A DNA stretch of 64,000 nucleotides from Liolophura sinensis. Its lineage: Eukaryota > Mollusca > Polyplacophora > Chitonida > Chitonidae. Below, in pieces: positions 37,795-49,369 of this stretch. Positions within the stretch are counted from its first letter, which is position 1, and the number at the start of each line of letters is the position of its first letter. The position numbers and the translations under genes are program-made. Under the pieces are notes generated by a model that made no database searches, was not told the DNA's origin, and was given only the letters and a program-made list of their open reading frames with translations. The DNA is taken from the NCBI RefSeq assembly GCF_032854445.1, contig NC_088295.1, positions 29,508,470 to 29,572,469 on the forward strand, in the 5' to 3' direction.

Positions 37795-37940
37795 TGTGGA
37801 GGAAAGTTCGTCAGTACTTTTCCGGTGCTCGGGGCTTACCCCTGGCACAGGGTTTAAATCTTCCCATAAAGCTGACCGACATCATATAAATGAAAACTTT
37901 TTAAGTATGGTGTTAAAACAACAATGAAATAAATATAATA
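37795..37940 (+). mobile_element. SINE-like element sharing the family-A 3' end
   Basis: gttcgtcagtacttttccgg, ggggcttacccctggcacag and aaagctgaccgacatcatat, then ataaatgaaaactttttaag and gtatggtgttaaaacaacaa with an aaataaat tail. The middle differs from family A while the terminal 60 bases are homologous, so this is a related family with a different head. Confidence 0.65.
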
Positions 37941-38601
37941 AATTAAATCGCGCGGGCCTATTTGGAGAAAAATATCAAAATAGGTATACATGTTGCAGTG
38001 TAAAAGGCTATAGCAAAGACAGTGAAACCAGAGACCATATTTTTCGAAGGTCTTAAGACTTCAGTCAAAAATTCAAACACAATTTTTGACACAATTTCGA
38101 TGCATACGGAGAGCGTGATGAAAAAAAAACGGTGATAAAACTGGAGTTTGTAACTCACTGACAAGTAGGCCAAGGTTTTTTGGATCTCCATTTCGGTGTT
38201 GTGTAAACCTACATGTCGGTGACACAAAACCCACTTTAGGAAGTCATACGAAAGTAGAGAATGCATTGTTCCAGCTTTAAAAAATGTTTCTGAATGTTTG
38301 TAAACATGTTTATCCAGGTCACGGTGTATGTAGACTAAGTCTCTGTTTGATGAAAGAGACAGATTGTTATGTTTTTACGCTACTCTCGCTCATGTGAAAA
38401 CAATCCAGAAGTTAATATTTCAAATCTGAACTCGGAACCACACGTCCATGAAACAAAATCGTTGTACACATATTTCTAAGACAACAAAGCTAAAATATTA
38501 ATACACCATGAAGATTCAGTCAGCTTTTGAAGATAGTGAAACCTCTCTGAGGTAATGGCTTTATCCGTTCCTCTCAGGGTTTTGTGTAATGTTTTAGCTA
38601 T
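37941..38601. other. Intergenic, no gene seen
   Basis: A 102-codon minus-strand frame (37958-38266) has no recognisable features and is not called. Confidence 0.4.
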
Positions 38602-38745
38602 TATTTATTGGATTATTTGATTTTGCGCCGCACTCAAGACTGTACACTTATGTGACGGAGGCCAGCATTATGATGGGAGGAAGCTGGAGCCCGGGGGATT
38701 AACCCCATAGGTTAATTCCTGGCGACTTTCCCACGTATATACTAC
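38602..38745 (-). mobile_element. SINE family A, 5'-truncated
   Basis: tatttattggattatttgat, tgcgccgcactcaagactgt and acggaggccagcattatgat, then gggaggaagctggagcccgg and a cgactttcccacgtat block. Moderately diverged. Confidence 0.8.
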
Positions 38746-40179
38746 TGGACAGCGAATCAGCTTGATGTAATGTTTAACACAAGGTTGCACTGACACTAAA
38801 ACGTAAAAACATAATTTTGTAGGCAAGATTTTTGTTATACAGGATTTTTCACAAAAACATAGTGCAAAAGAAAAAAAGGTTTATACCTCAAACAGTACAC
38901 TGAAAAATACAGAAAACATTTCAATAATTGTGAGACGCTGTCAGGAGCTCAATCGTGCAAAATCATTTATCTATACTTAAATAATTTGATCCTGTTCAGT
39001 TATTACTTATTTTATAGTTAGTGACATACATGAAGGTATTGTGAGCTGGTTTATAATCATAGCTTATCGCAGATTAGATGTGCCTCAGCAAACCGCCCTT
39101 TAGCCTTGGAACTAATCGCGTACATGCAGCCGCTCTTTACCTAGTCATTGTAATTAATTTACTGACAAAGTAGTAGGATTACTTTTTTAACATCAAAATT
39201 ATAAAAGATTTTGTTTTGATTTGGCAATATGTTAAGCTTTTTGCAGTGTGAGAAAAACTGAAACGGGAGTTTCGAGTCCAAACTCTTTTTGTCGCTGAAG
39301 GTTTAAAAAGTTCTCACTGTATCATGTGACTTGTGGGAAATGTTAGGTAACTATTATTGATCGTACATCTTACAGCGCATGCGTCGCTCCCTACGTTCAC
39401 TTTTCATCACTGCTACCACCTGAAAAATTTTCACAAAAATCTTGAACAGCGCCGAGGTCACTGGGGTCACGGCGATGAAGCAGGAAGTGATATCAGAAAG
39501 CACGTTAAATTCTGTCTCAACCTTTTCTTTATGACAATATTTTATACGCAACACATGCATTCTTTTTATCTAAAGTGTGCACACACTAGACGAACGAGGG
39601 ACAAACTTGATGAGGTGAACATTTGTGACATGAAGATCTTTCTAAAGGAAAGAGGTGTCAATTGTGCCTCTGGAACACGATGAGACGGGCGATCGGGCCC
39701 TCAGTCACAGGATAAGGTGTAAACACTAGCCGTAAGTGGCTACATGATGACTAACTGCGATTGGGCAGATTTATGGTGAGTCGGTTAACGCAGAAGTGGA
39801 AGTTGTACTTCACTGTTCAGCGGACATGTCCAGTAAGCCAACCAGCGATGCAGGGTGGAGTTTTCTGCACGAGACTGCTGATAAAGCGCAAAAGCCTCAC
39901 CCATACAGAGACTATCGGCTTTCTAATCGTTACAGATCACGATAACTGACAAGCGCACCAGGATTATCCAGTGGGGACGGCGTTGCTTTTCCACGTAGTA
40001 GGGTGTGGAAGCCAGCCTTCGGAAGTTCTAGATAGTTTTGAAGTGTTTTTCATTAAAACTACACTCCGAATGCCGGATGCAATTTCTCACAGTGTACATG
40101 TGGGACCTATGTGGCAAATTAAGTAAATGCGGTTTGTTTTGTCCCCGGTTAGGTAAACTGAACTTCAGTACATATAATA
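38746..40179. other. Intergenic, no gene supported
   Basis: A 108-codon frame at 39357-39683 (+) overlaps frames on the other strand and a block related to 20960-21045, so it is probably repeat-derived. Nothing else is supportable. Confidence 0.4.
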
Positions 40180-40255
40180 CGAGTCCTCCGTCGTATAAAT
40201 GAAATATTCTTGAGTAGGGCGTAAAACAGAAAGCAAAATAAAATAAATAAATATA
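40180..40255 (+). mobile_element. SINE family A, 3' end only
   Basis: gtcctccgtcgtataaatga and aatattcttgagtagggcgt, then aaaacagaaagcaaaataaa and a (aaat)n tail. Confidence 0.85.
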
Positions 40256-40904
40256 GTAGGAGTTCATAGGAATGTTTACTAAATGTAATAACAACAGATA
40301 ATAATTGGTTTAATTGTAATTTACATCTCTGTATTATAGATAAGCAAAGTAAGTCTGACATTTCTACTGATGAGGACTTAATTAAAGTCCAAATATTGAG
40401 ATCGTCATAATTTATTTTACTTAGTTATTATTCTAAGCTGTTCAGCATATCAACCACATCTCTGTACTGTTTTACATAATTCTGCTTCAGCCATGACGCT
40501 GGGGGAGGGGAGGGGCGTTAAGTTGCTACCTGAGCGTATTTACATGAACAGTTAGAGCAAAACCTTAGCTGAGAAGAGGTCGAATTTCATCCATTCCGCC
40601 TAACCATTTTTCAATCATCACACTGTTGTCGCTGCTGCACTAGGTTTTCTCTCCATGTCTTTTGTTATTAATACCTGCATAGTTTCCTTGGATTGCCTTT
40701 TGTAAATGTCTGGTAAATGTGATTATGACAGAGCATTTGGAATAAATTAATTTTAGACCAGTGTATTTCAATAAACTGCATTTTTTGTCTGATTCTGTTA
40801 TAGTCATCGGGTTAGGGGCTGTGTAAGTTGCTGCTTTCATCATTTACATGGTTAGTTACAGTAAAATATATATAAAAGTATGTACCGGTATTGACATCCA
40901 GTAA
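40256..40904. other. Intergenic, no gene seen
   Basis: G-rich run at 40500-40516. No coding signal. Confidence 0.45.
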
Positions 40905-42340
40905 GAATTTATACCTACACAATAAAACAAAATGTAACTGAATAACGGTGGCATTGTAGCATTGCAGTAGGAGTTCAGCACATTCGTATACCCTGGTCTT
41001 CTACCTTAGGGTATATTAACCTTAATGAATTTGACATGTTGACGTCATCACATTTGTTTTTGTGTGGGCCTAGTATTGATGCGGACGAATAATTTTCGTA
41101 TGTTTATTACAATCTTAATGACACTTTACGTAAATATGAAGGCGTACACTTTATACCGTGGTTCTTTTTGCTGGAGGGCATTTCTATAAATATAGAACTA
41201 GAACTATAGAACTACCAGAGAGAAGGAATTTTTGGGAACAAAAATTTCAGTAATCATTTACTCATGGGTAAAAAGAGTTACTCCAACATTCAGGTCGTGA
41301 TCAGAGTTGGAAAAACATCCTGTGACGTCAGAGTTCCTAAACTCTGATTGGATGGTCCATAAAGCCCAACTTAGAATTCAAATGTTTGAGTTTTGAGTTT
41401 TAAGTTTTAACAGTTTTAAGTGGTCTATTTAGTGATGCCTCCTTCGATTTTTAGAGGTGTCTTCCTTTAATGAAGTTGGCATGTTTACGTTATCACATTT
41501 GTTCTTGTGTATTATTGGTGGGTGCGAGTGAGTGCTTGGGGTTTAACGTTGTACTTACCAATTTTTCAGTGATATGACGATGAAGGAGTCTTTAGAGTGC
41601 ATGTAATGTGTCTCCTTGTTGCAGCGATTACATTGACACAGGTCAACCAGTAGTTGCACTATCCCCTTCATGCTGACCGCCAAGCTGACGTGGATCTACT
41701 TCCCCTCCCCCCCCCCTCCCCCCCCCCCCACCGATGTGGACGTTCTGCCAACTGGCCGGTTTTATATTATTATTGGTGAGGATGAATAATTTACGTATGT
41801 TTATTACAATCTTAATGCTACTTTACATAAATATGAAGGCGTATACTTTATACCCCGGTTCTTATTGCTGGAGAGCATTTCTATAAATATAGAACTATAT
41901 GGCCAGAAAGAGGGAATGTCTGGGAACAAAATCATTCACTAATGGGTAAAAAGAGTTATTCCAACATTCAGGGTGGTGAGTTGGAAAAACTTCGTGTGAC
42001 GTCAGAGCTCCTAAACTCTGGTCCATAAAGCCCACATTAGAACTCAAATCTAAAAAAATAAATGAAAGTATATTTATGCACAGTTTTAAGTGATCTATTT
42101 AGTTATGCCTACTACAATTTTTTTTACACCTACACAATAAAACGAAATGTAACTGAATAATGGTGTCATTGTAGCATTGCAGTAGGAGTTCAGCCCTTTT
42201 GTATATCCTAGTCTTCTACCTTAGGGTATATTAACCTTAATGAAGTGGACATGTTTACGTCATCACATTTGTTCTTGTATATTATTGGTGCGGTACTTTA
42301 TACCGTGGTTCTTATTGCTGGTGAGCATTTCTATAAATAT
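40905..42340 (+). repeat. Three-copy local duplication, about 0.6-kb unit
   Basis: The block from cctacacaataaaac through tgtaactgaataa, gcattgcagtaggagttcag and taccttagggtatattaacc to gagcatttctataaatat is present at 40911 and again at 42123. The middle copy (about 41450-42120) has its own halves at 41455 and 41775-41900. Copies differ by scattered substitutions and internal deletions (the third lacks the aataatttacgtatgtttat part), so the duplication is not recent. The middle copy is interrupted by the SINE at 41521. Confidence 0.85.
41521..41768 (-). mobile_element. SINE family B with 10-bp target-site duplication
   Basis: Flanked by attattggtg at 41511-41520 and again at 41769-41778. 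It reads gtgagtgcttggggtttaac, caatttttcagtgatatgac and tgtctccttgttgcagcg, then an internal deletion of the ctcttttatctag section, then caaccagtagttgcactat and cgccaagctgacg. A C-run of about 29 bases (41701-41729) is embedded near the head. Confidence 0.9.
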
Positions 42341-42930
42341 GGAACCATATGACTACATAATGTCGAAACATCGTCTGAGAAATTTAAGGGGGTATAATTC
42401 CGTTTTACAGGGTTTAAGGTATTGACTTACATGTAGGTCAACTTTGGACCGTACCTACTTTGACAGAGGTATGCACTGCATATCATCATTACATTTACTT
42501 AAAATGCATGGTGTTTCCAACGTGGGAAGAATGCATACGCGCTTTGCACTGATGCGACATGTCATAGCCGTCATATGATTATTGCAACATCAAAAAGAGA
42601 AAAAGTATTAAACGAATAAATTAAAAGAGAGAGGCAGTGACCTTGTGATAAATTAAGATGAACTGAAGATGTGAAAAAAGTATGAAGCAGCTTTATTCCT
42701 CCCTTAGGCCATGTGATAACTCCGTAATGCGCACTGGTTGACCTTTCCTCCCTGCAGACAGTCTTACTCTCAAAAGTCAACGGATGTCATCTAGGTACAG
42801 TCAGACGGATCCTGCATGAACTGTTAATTTGTTTCCGCTTACTCCATGGAGTCCTAACCACAAGAAAACCGCAGCCACGTTACAACGAAACAAAAACTGA
42901 AGGATGTCTTTATACAGCTTCCGAATTTTA
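42341..42930. other. Intergenic, no gene seen
   Basis: No supported coding sequence. Confidence 0.45.
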
Positions 42931-43530
42931 GCACCTTATATCAGAGGAAATTTATAACTTTATCAGGGCCTTGAAACAATTGCACCTCATATCAGAGGAA
43001 GTATATAACTTTTTCAAGGCCTTGAAATAATAGCACCTCATACCTGAGGAGATATATAGCTTTTTTTGGAAGCCATTAAATCTTACCTAACAGCTCGTCG
43101 TATATAACACGGGAACGTATATAGTCTTTTAAAGCCGCAACACCTTAGCACCTTATCCGAGAAAATAGAATTATAGCTTCTTAAAGCGATAAATTCTTAG
43201 CTAATAGCACCATATTTCATATCTAAAAAAGTATTCTTTTTTAAGTCCTTCAAATCTTTGTTAACAGCGCCTCATATGTGAGAAAGTATAGGCTTACATG
43301 TATAACGCTATTGACGTGGTCATACCTCCGCAATTATAATATATTTCTTTAAATCTTAGCACCTCAGATGTGAGAAACCATGTATACTTTTTAAAGGCCA
43401 TCAAATCTTTGATAAAAGCACCTCGTATGTATATAACCCTTCTTAAACCCTTTAATCTTAGTATCAAATATCTGAGGAAGTATAAAACTTGTTAAAACCT
43501 GCACATCTTACAATCTCATACCTGATGAAG
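42931..43530 (+). repeat. Degenerate minisatellite, about 60-bp period
   Basis: Phrases of the type agcacctcatatctgaggaa, gtatataacttttt and aaagccttgaaatctta recur roughly ten times with heavy substitution. The first three units (42931-43070) are the best conserved. Confidence 0.7.
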
Positions 43531-43629
43531 AACCTACATTGTTACCACATGGTGCATATTGATTTTGTGTCATCTTGTTAATTCATATATCCACTGACGT
43601 TACTCGGTTACTTGACCAATCCCTTCACT
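43531..43629. other. Short spacer between repeats
   Basis: Unassigned sequence between the minisatellite and the reverse-transcriptase relic. Confidence 0.4.
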
Positions 43630-44080
43630 TCATTCCTTAGCCAGCCAGATCTTCCACAGCATGGGCTAAGTGTGGCCTCTACCTTATCAACGGAAGGAAG
43701 CTAATCTCTGTCCTGTTTTAAAGACGGGTAACCGACAGCTCATGGCAAAATATAGACCAATTTCTCTAAACTGTTCAGTGTCAAAGGTATTTGAAAAAAT
43801 AGTTTTAGTGATACACTATGTGTATACTGTTCACGACATGCTATTTTCACACCAAAACGTCAGGTTTTCAACCTCGTGATAACACCATCAAGTAATTAGT
43901 CCAAATAGCGGCTCACATGGTGGTTATGATATCTGTGCTGTTCTTACCGTGAGCAAAGCGTCGATGAAGTTTGACACAAGGGTTACATAAACTAAAATGC
44001 ACTGGGATTGAACATAGCTTGTTCGAGTATCTTTTTAACCGAATAATCCGTGTGGTTATTGAGGGCCAAACGAGGTATAT
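43630..44080 (+). pseudogene. Non-LTR retrotransposon reverse transcriptase, decayed fragment
   Basis: One frame reads LCPVLKTGNRQ then KYRPISLNCSVSKVFEKIV, the characteristic fingers segment (YRPISL...KIxEKIV) of Jockey/CR1/RTE-like reverse transcriptases. After a frameshift another frame gives DNTIK*LVQIAAHMV, a degraded FLDISKAFD-equivalent region (VLTVSKASMKFDT) with its catalytic motif destroyed, then LHKLKCTGIEHSLFEYLF and IIRVVIEG, matching the HKLxxxGI...NRxxRVVxxG segment. Stops and frameshifts make it a relic. The endonuclease, the YADD region and the 3' end were not found. Its right end merges into the 47-bp array at 44060. Confidence 0.8.
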
Positions 44081-44292
44081 ATGATCATTGTAATAAATGG
44101 ATATTGACTACCAAACGGAGGTATATATGATCATTGTAGTAAATGGATTATTGGGGGCCAAACGGAGGTATATTTGATCATTGCTGTAAATGGATTATTG
44201 GGGGCCAAACGGAGGTATATATGATTATTGTAGTAAATGGATTATTGAGGGTCAAACGGAGGTATATATGATCATTGTAGTAAATGGATAAC
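44060..44292 (+). repeat. 47-bp tandem repeat, five copies
   Basis: The unit gggggccaaacggaggtata followed by tatgatcattgtagtaaatg and a gattatt end is repeated about five times, with 47-bp spacing between adjacent units (for example 44161 and 44208). The first, most diverged unit begins within the reverse-transcriptase relic at gttattgagggcc. Confidence 0.9.
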
Positions 44293-44301
44293 GATTTGTT
44301 A

Positions 44302-44521
44302 CACTAAAAATTAATCTGTTAATTTTAACGGAAAGTTTGTTGTCTTGACTGATGCTAGAATGTATTCTGTTGTAACAACAGTTTGTTCTTTAACACACAT
44401 ATTTCATTAATTCAACATACATAAATATTAGACGGATATTATGTTAAAATAACAGAATACATTCTAGCATCACTCATATAACATATTTTCTGTTTGAATG
44501 AATAGATTAATTTGGTCAGTG
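44302..44521. mobile_element. 220-bp MITE with long terminal inverted repeats
   Basis: Ends CACTAAAAATTAATCT and AGATTAATTTGGTCAGTG are inverted. Homology extends inward about 85 bases to a perfect 21-base inverted pair (gatgctagaatgtattctgtt and its complement at 44449-44470). TA flanks both ends (44300-44301 and 44522-44523), as expected for a Tc1/mariner-type TA target. There is no transposase and it is too short to be autonomous. Confidence 0.8.
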
Positions 44522-45365
44522 TATAGAGAAACCCTGTTACAGGTACAAATAATTAGCTGCTGAGACTTTTTATAGATGCACTTCATGATCATTTTAGTGT
44601 CCAGTGTGTTAAGTTGTTACGCGTATTAAAATGTTCATAAATATTTTGGACAAAGAATAAGAGGTATGAAAAACGATTTTGCAGATTAAGTTGGTCTGAC
44701 ATGATAGTAGCTGGCGCAAGTATACAGTGTAAACCAGGCCAGGTAGTCAGGCTCGAGCAAGAGTCGATCGGTCCTGGGCCAATGAGGTCACGTGTTCGAA
44801 GCAGATTTGGGATATTTGAGTCTAACCACGTTGTAAAAAATATTGCTATTCAAACTACTATTAACAGCTATAGAACTGCGCAATTTGCGGTAGATATAAA
44901 ATCTTTTTTAATTAATGTTGATATGTGCTGTTATCACCTGCCATTTACGTAATTCATATTTGACAAGAGTTACGTGCGCATCACCACGAGTTCTGGATTA
45001 AAAGCGTGCTTACCAGGACATCATGTTAGGATATGTGTACTCAGCGAAATGGGTTAAAATCATTTGCACCTCATGAGTACACACGCAAGCTCACGGCAAT
45101 GTGTAATATATTGCCACTATAAATTTAACATGTTATCTGGGCTTATATTCCTATCTGTAATGGCTGTACAAACCAGCAGGCCATTCTGCAGGGAGAAAAA
45201 TAAAAATGCAAATAAATAAAATATAGTTTGTATCCTAGTTATTCTTGTTTAAATTTAATACATGTTGAATGGAAACAGAACAGAGCATGGTGAGAATATG
45301 ACACAGCGTTCATCTAGGATCACTGGCGAATTGTGACATAGTTGTTTAGATTTCCGCTTATTTAA
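44522..45365. other. Intergenic, no gene supported
   Basis: An 83-codon frame at 44701-44952 (+) starts in a GC-richer stretch with a pol III B-box-like gtcacgtgttcgaagc and could be a SINE head. Not called. Confidence 0.35.
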
Positions 45366-46455
45366 ACCCGGGGTAGCAGGAAGCAAACGCATTCATGTTT
45401 AAACCCGTAACAAAGAGAAGTACAAGCATACATATTTATTATGTTAAACGCAGGGCAAAGAGAATTATAAGCATACATGTTTATTACCTGAAACCGGGAC
45501 AAAGGAAGTAAAAGCATACATGTTTATCACGTAAAACCCTAGGCAAAGGGAAGTTTAAGCATAAATGTTTATTACCTGAAACCGGGAAAAGGGAAGTAAA
45601 AGCATACACGTTTATCACGTAATACCCTAGGCAAAGGGAAGTATAAGCATAAATGTTTATTACGTTAAACCTCGGACAAAGGGAAGTATAAGTACACATG
45701 GTCATTGCATTCAACCCGGTACAAAGGAAGTATAAGCATTAATGTTTATTACGTTAAGCCTGGGACGGGATGTGTAAGTACACATGTTTTTTACGTCAAA
45801 CCCGAGACAAAGGGACGTGTAAATACACATATTTATTATACTAAACCCGAGACAGATGAAGCATAAGCAGGCCCACCACTGTACATGTTTATTACGTGAA
45901 ACCGGACATGAGGAAGTATAAGCATACACGTTTATTACATTAAACCTGTGACAAAAGAAGCAGACATGTTTATTACGTTAAACAAGGACAAAGGGAAGTA
46001 TAAGCATACACGTTTATCACATTAAACCCGAGACAAAGGAAGTATAAGCGTACGTGTTTATTATGTTACACATGGGACAAAGGGAAGTATAAGCATACAC
46101 GTTTATTACATTAAACCTGTGACAAAAGAAGCAGACATGTTTATTACGTTAAACAAGGACAAAGGGAAGTATAAGCATACACGTTTATCACATTAAACCC
46201 GAGACAAAGGAAGTATAAGCGTACGTGTTTATTATGTTACACATGGGACAAAGGGAAGTATAAGCATACACGTTTATCACATTAAACCCGAGACAAAGGA
46301 AGTATAAGTGTACGTGTTTATTACACTAAACCTGGGAGGGGAAATATAACTATGTTTATTACGTCAAACCCGAGACAAAGGGAAGTGTTAATACACATAT
46401 TTATTACATTAAACCCGGAACAAAGGAAGTATAAGCACACGTTTATAACGTTAGC
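45366..46455 (+). repeat. About 45-bp satellite array, roughly 24 units
   Basis: The unit contains acaaagggaagtataagcat, acacgtttattac and attaaacccg, with period 43-46 bp. The left part alternates two variants, giving an approximate 88-bp double unit (45487-45660). In the right part a 171-bp block is repeated (aagtat at 45914 and 46085), with a third partial copy from about 46255. Minus-strand frames here encode only the repeat. Confidence 0.92.
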
Positions 46456-48587
46456 ATGGTGGCATTTGCAGTCAAAGCGCGACTGAGGAACATGCACATG
46501 TACACGTGTGTACGTTTACATGTATTCCAATTCGACCTGGAAAGTATACAATGTATGACGCCTAGGATATCGACTTTCTACTCACATAATTGAAAAACTG
46601 AAGACTTATTCTCTGTTATACATGCTAACGGCATTATCGACTATTTGTATAACTATTTCATATGTATATCTATATGAACCGGTGTTTCTGTTTGTTTTGG
46701 TAAAGGGTCTTTAGGTCATCGACTTGGAACATATCTTCATGGTTGATACAGGACAAAGATGACTTAAACTGTGATACTGTCAGCTATATTCAGTTGTGTT
46801 TGGTAATATCTCAGACAGTCCTACATATGGTATGCACATCTCGTGTACTTGCATATGAGCTGTAACATAGTAGATTTCAATCTTGGTCATAAAACATCGT
46901 AGCTAAACTTCTAAGACAGGGCTTTACCATCCAACGCTTTCATTTAAAGTTTCTTAAAAGTGTACAAATATAGGATATTGAGTGTGATGCTAATTTTATT
47001 TATGAAACTTGTACTAGGGAATTTGGCTTCTGATATTTTTTAGGGGTTGATGACCTGAAATCGATAATGACTCACAAACTGGGTACGCATGGACAAAGAG
47101 ATTGTAGAGAGACTGAGAAAAATAAGTTGCTTCCCTGGCACAATTAAAGGAATTGTAAGGCGATTGTAATGTTTTTTTGCAGATACAACCGCGATCGTAG
47201 GTCAGATTTTACTCATACCTAAATGTGCATGGCCTTTATAGATGAACAATACAGGTCATAACATTTTCTTCATTTTCCAAAGAGATCTACATCATTATGA
47301 TTCAGCAACTAACAACAACAACATGAGACAAAATGCTCGTAACATCCTTTTGAGAAAATTACATTCCACATCTTCGCAACCCGAGTTGAAAAGAATTATT
47401 TAACGGCCTACCTATAAGGCAAATATTTATACTTAGCGCTAATTTTGGGATGATTGTAAATATTTAGAACAGGGTGACCCGATTGTAATTTTTGGATTGT
47501 AAGTTACAAGTATTGTAGCTTAAAATCTCTTCCTGCAAGATGGTGTCGATCGTGAGCTAAGGCTGTGTTAGTAATTTACATTCAACACAGCCTTACGATT
47601 CTTTTGTGCAAGTGGCCCCTAAAATACCAAAGCCTCAGCCTACAAATGCAGGTTAAGACTGAAACAGGTACTGCCATAATTTTCAAACACGTGGGAAAAA
47701 GTCGTGGATTAATTCTGTTACTTCTCTAAACAGGTTCATGTAACGGTCTTCCGGTCAGATGAAAACAAGATTGCTGACGAGCTGTAATTGTAACTGTTTA
47801 TATTAAAATCATTGTGATCCTATGTAACACAATGCGTGTACTAGTATAGTGTTAACTATCGCCTAGAACAGGGTTAACTACATTTATGGACTTTATATAT
47901 GCTCTATTTTGGACTTTCACGGCCACCTTCCTTGCCAAATAAAATAGATTTTTAAACCGTGAAGTGCGTAATGTTGAGACGGTACAGCCCACAGGGTCAG
48001 AAACCGACTTGATTCAAAGTGAGAGCATAGTCAGGAAATGTCAGCAAGTAACACTATACAAGCATTGGAGCCTTCACAGTGTATGATAAAACGGAAATGT
48101 CCAAATATTATCTGAATCTAAAAATAAAACATAGTGTTTGAGGGTCAAAAGGTATGAACACTAAACTGAGTGTAAGTTTGCAGAGCCTTGGCAAAAAGAT
48201 AGGGTACCATCTGGGACAGAGTCGTGATTCATGGGGCTGAAGATAACAAAATTGGGGAGCTCCGAATAAGGTATGTTCAGTCGTGTTATTCTTGCTTGCC
48301 TCTCCGCTTGAAAGACATTATGGCTTGAATATAGGAAATTTCACATGTCCAGTGTGTAGCCTCAGAGTGTTCCCGTACAAAGGTAGGTAACTCTAGAGGT
48401 AAATGCATATTATTGACTCAGTAGGGTGCAATTCTCGTTTCATGTGTACCTGGAGAAAAGGAGCTCATTCATTTTTGAACTTAGGTAAAAAGATTTCGCT
48501 ATAACAATGCAAAATATACACACGCTGATGGATACACTACACAGACACACGAATACCAGTCTGATGAGATGCTTACGGGGCTCTCTT
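46456..48587. other. Intergenic, no gene seen
   Basis: AT-rich sequence without long open frames. Nothing to annotate. Confidence 0.5.
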
Positions 48588-48599
48588 CAATTGCGAATG

Positions 48600-49072
48600 G
48601 TCGGTTAGCGCGCTAGCGCAGCGTAGTGACCCAGAAGCCTCTCACCAATGCGGTCGCTGTGAGTTCAAGACCAGCCTATGCTGGCTTCCTCTCCAGCCGT
48701 ACGTGGGAAGGTCTGTTAGCAACCTGTGGATGGTCGTGGGTTTCCCCCGGGTTCTGCCCGGTTTCCACCCACCATAATGCTGACCGCCGTCGTATAAGTG
48801 AAATATTCTTGAGTACGGCGTTTCAGCTTCCTCGTTTGGCATTCAGCATGAGGGGGATAGTGCATCGACTGGTTGACCCGTATCAGTATAATGGCTCGTG
48901 CGGGGCAGCTTACTTGCCTTCGGTAAGGCGTCTCAGTGAAGCAACACTACATAAAAGAGCGGTGGAAATCCGTCCTGCAACAAGGAGATACATTACAAGC
49001 ACTCTAAGGATTTATTCGTCGTCATATGACTGAAAAATTGTTAAACCCCAAGCACTCACTCACTCACTCACT
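48600..49072 (+). mobile_element. Chimeric SINE: family A joined to family B
   Basis: 48600-48823 is a family-A copy from the tRNA-like head (ggttagcgcgctagcgcagc, B-box-like gtgagttcaagacc) to gagtacggcg. Instead of the usual aaaacaccaatcaaat tail it switches at about 48822 to the family-B body (cttcctcgtttggcattcag, aacaaggagatacattac, catatgactgaaaaattg) and ends in a (cact)n tail. Imperfect direct repeats border the whole composite: caattgcgaatg (48588-48599) and cagttgcaaatg (49073-49084), 10 of 12 matching. Confidence 0.85.
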
Positions 49073-49084
49073 CAGTTGCAAATG

Positions 49085-49369
49085 AAGGTTCTGCAAGCTT
49101 AGGTGGTCAACTGTAGATATATATCGTATACATTTGTCAGTGGTAGAGAAGGAACACTTCATATAAACACAAATGAGCAAATGAGAGATAAGTAACTCTT
49201 ATCTATTTTGATAAAGCATTTGGTTTCAAATTAGTTTGCCTTAAAGTTTTCTGTCTTTGAAAACACTTGTCATGTGACACTTCTCTGGCTTTAATATGTC
49301 TAACGCCTCACTCTCTTAAATATATCTCTCTTATATCTTAAATAAGGCAACTAAAACCCTCAGCAAACA
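49085..49369. other. Intergenic, no gene seen
   Basis: No coding signal. Confidence 0.45.

Noticed and set aside
45484-45929. Minus-strand ORFs with repeated YTSLC motifs
   Set aside because: They translate the 45-bp satellite. Frames break irregularly along the array, so coding is unlikely.
45914-46255. 171-bp periodicity as an alpha-satellite-like centromere
   Set aside because: The sequence is unrelated to alpha satellite, the array is short, and the length match is coincidental.
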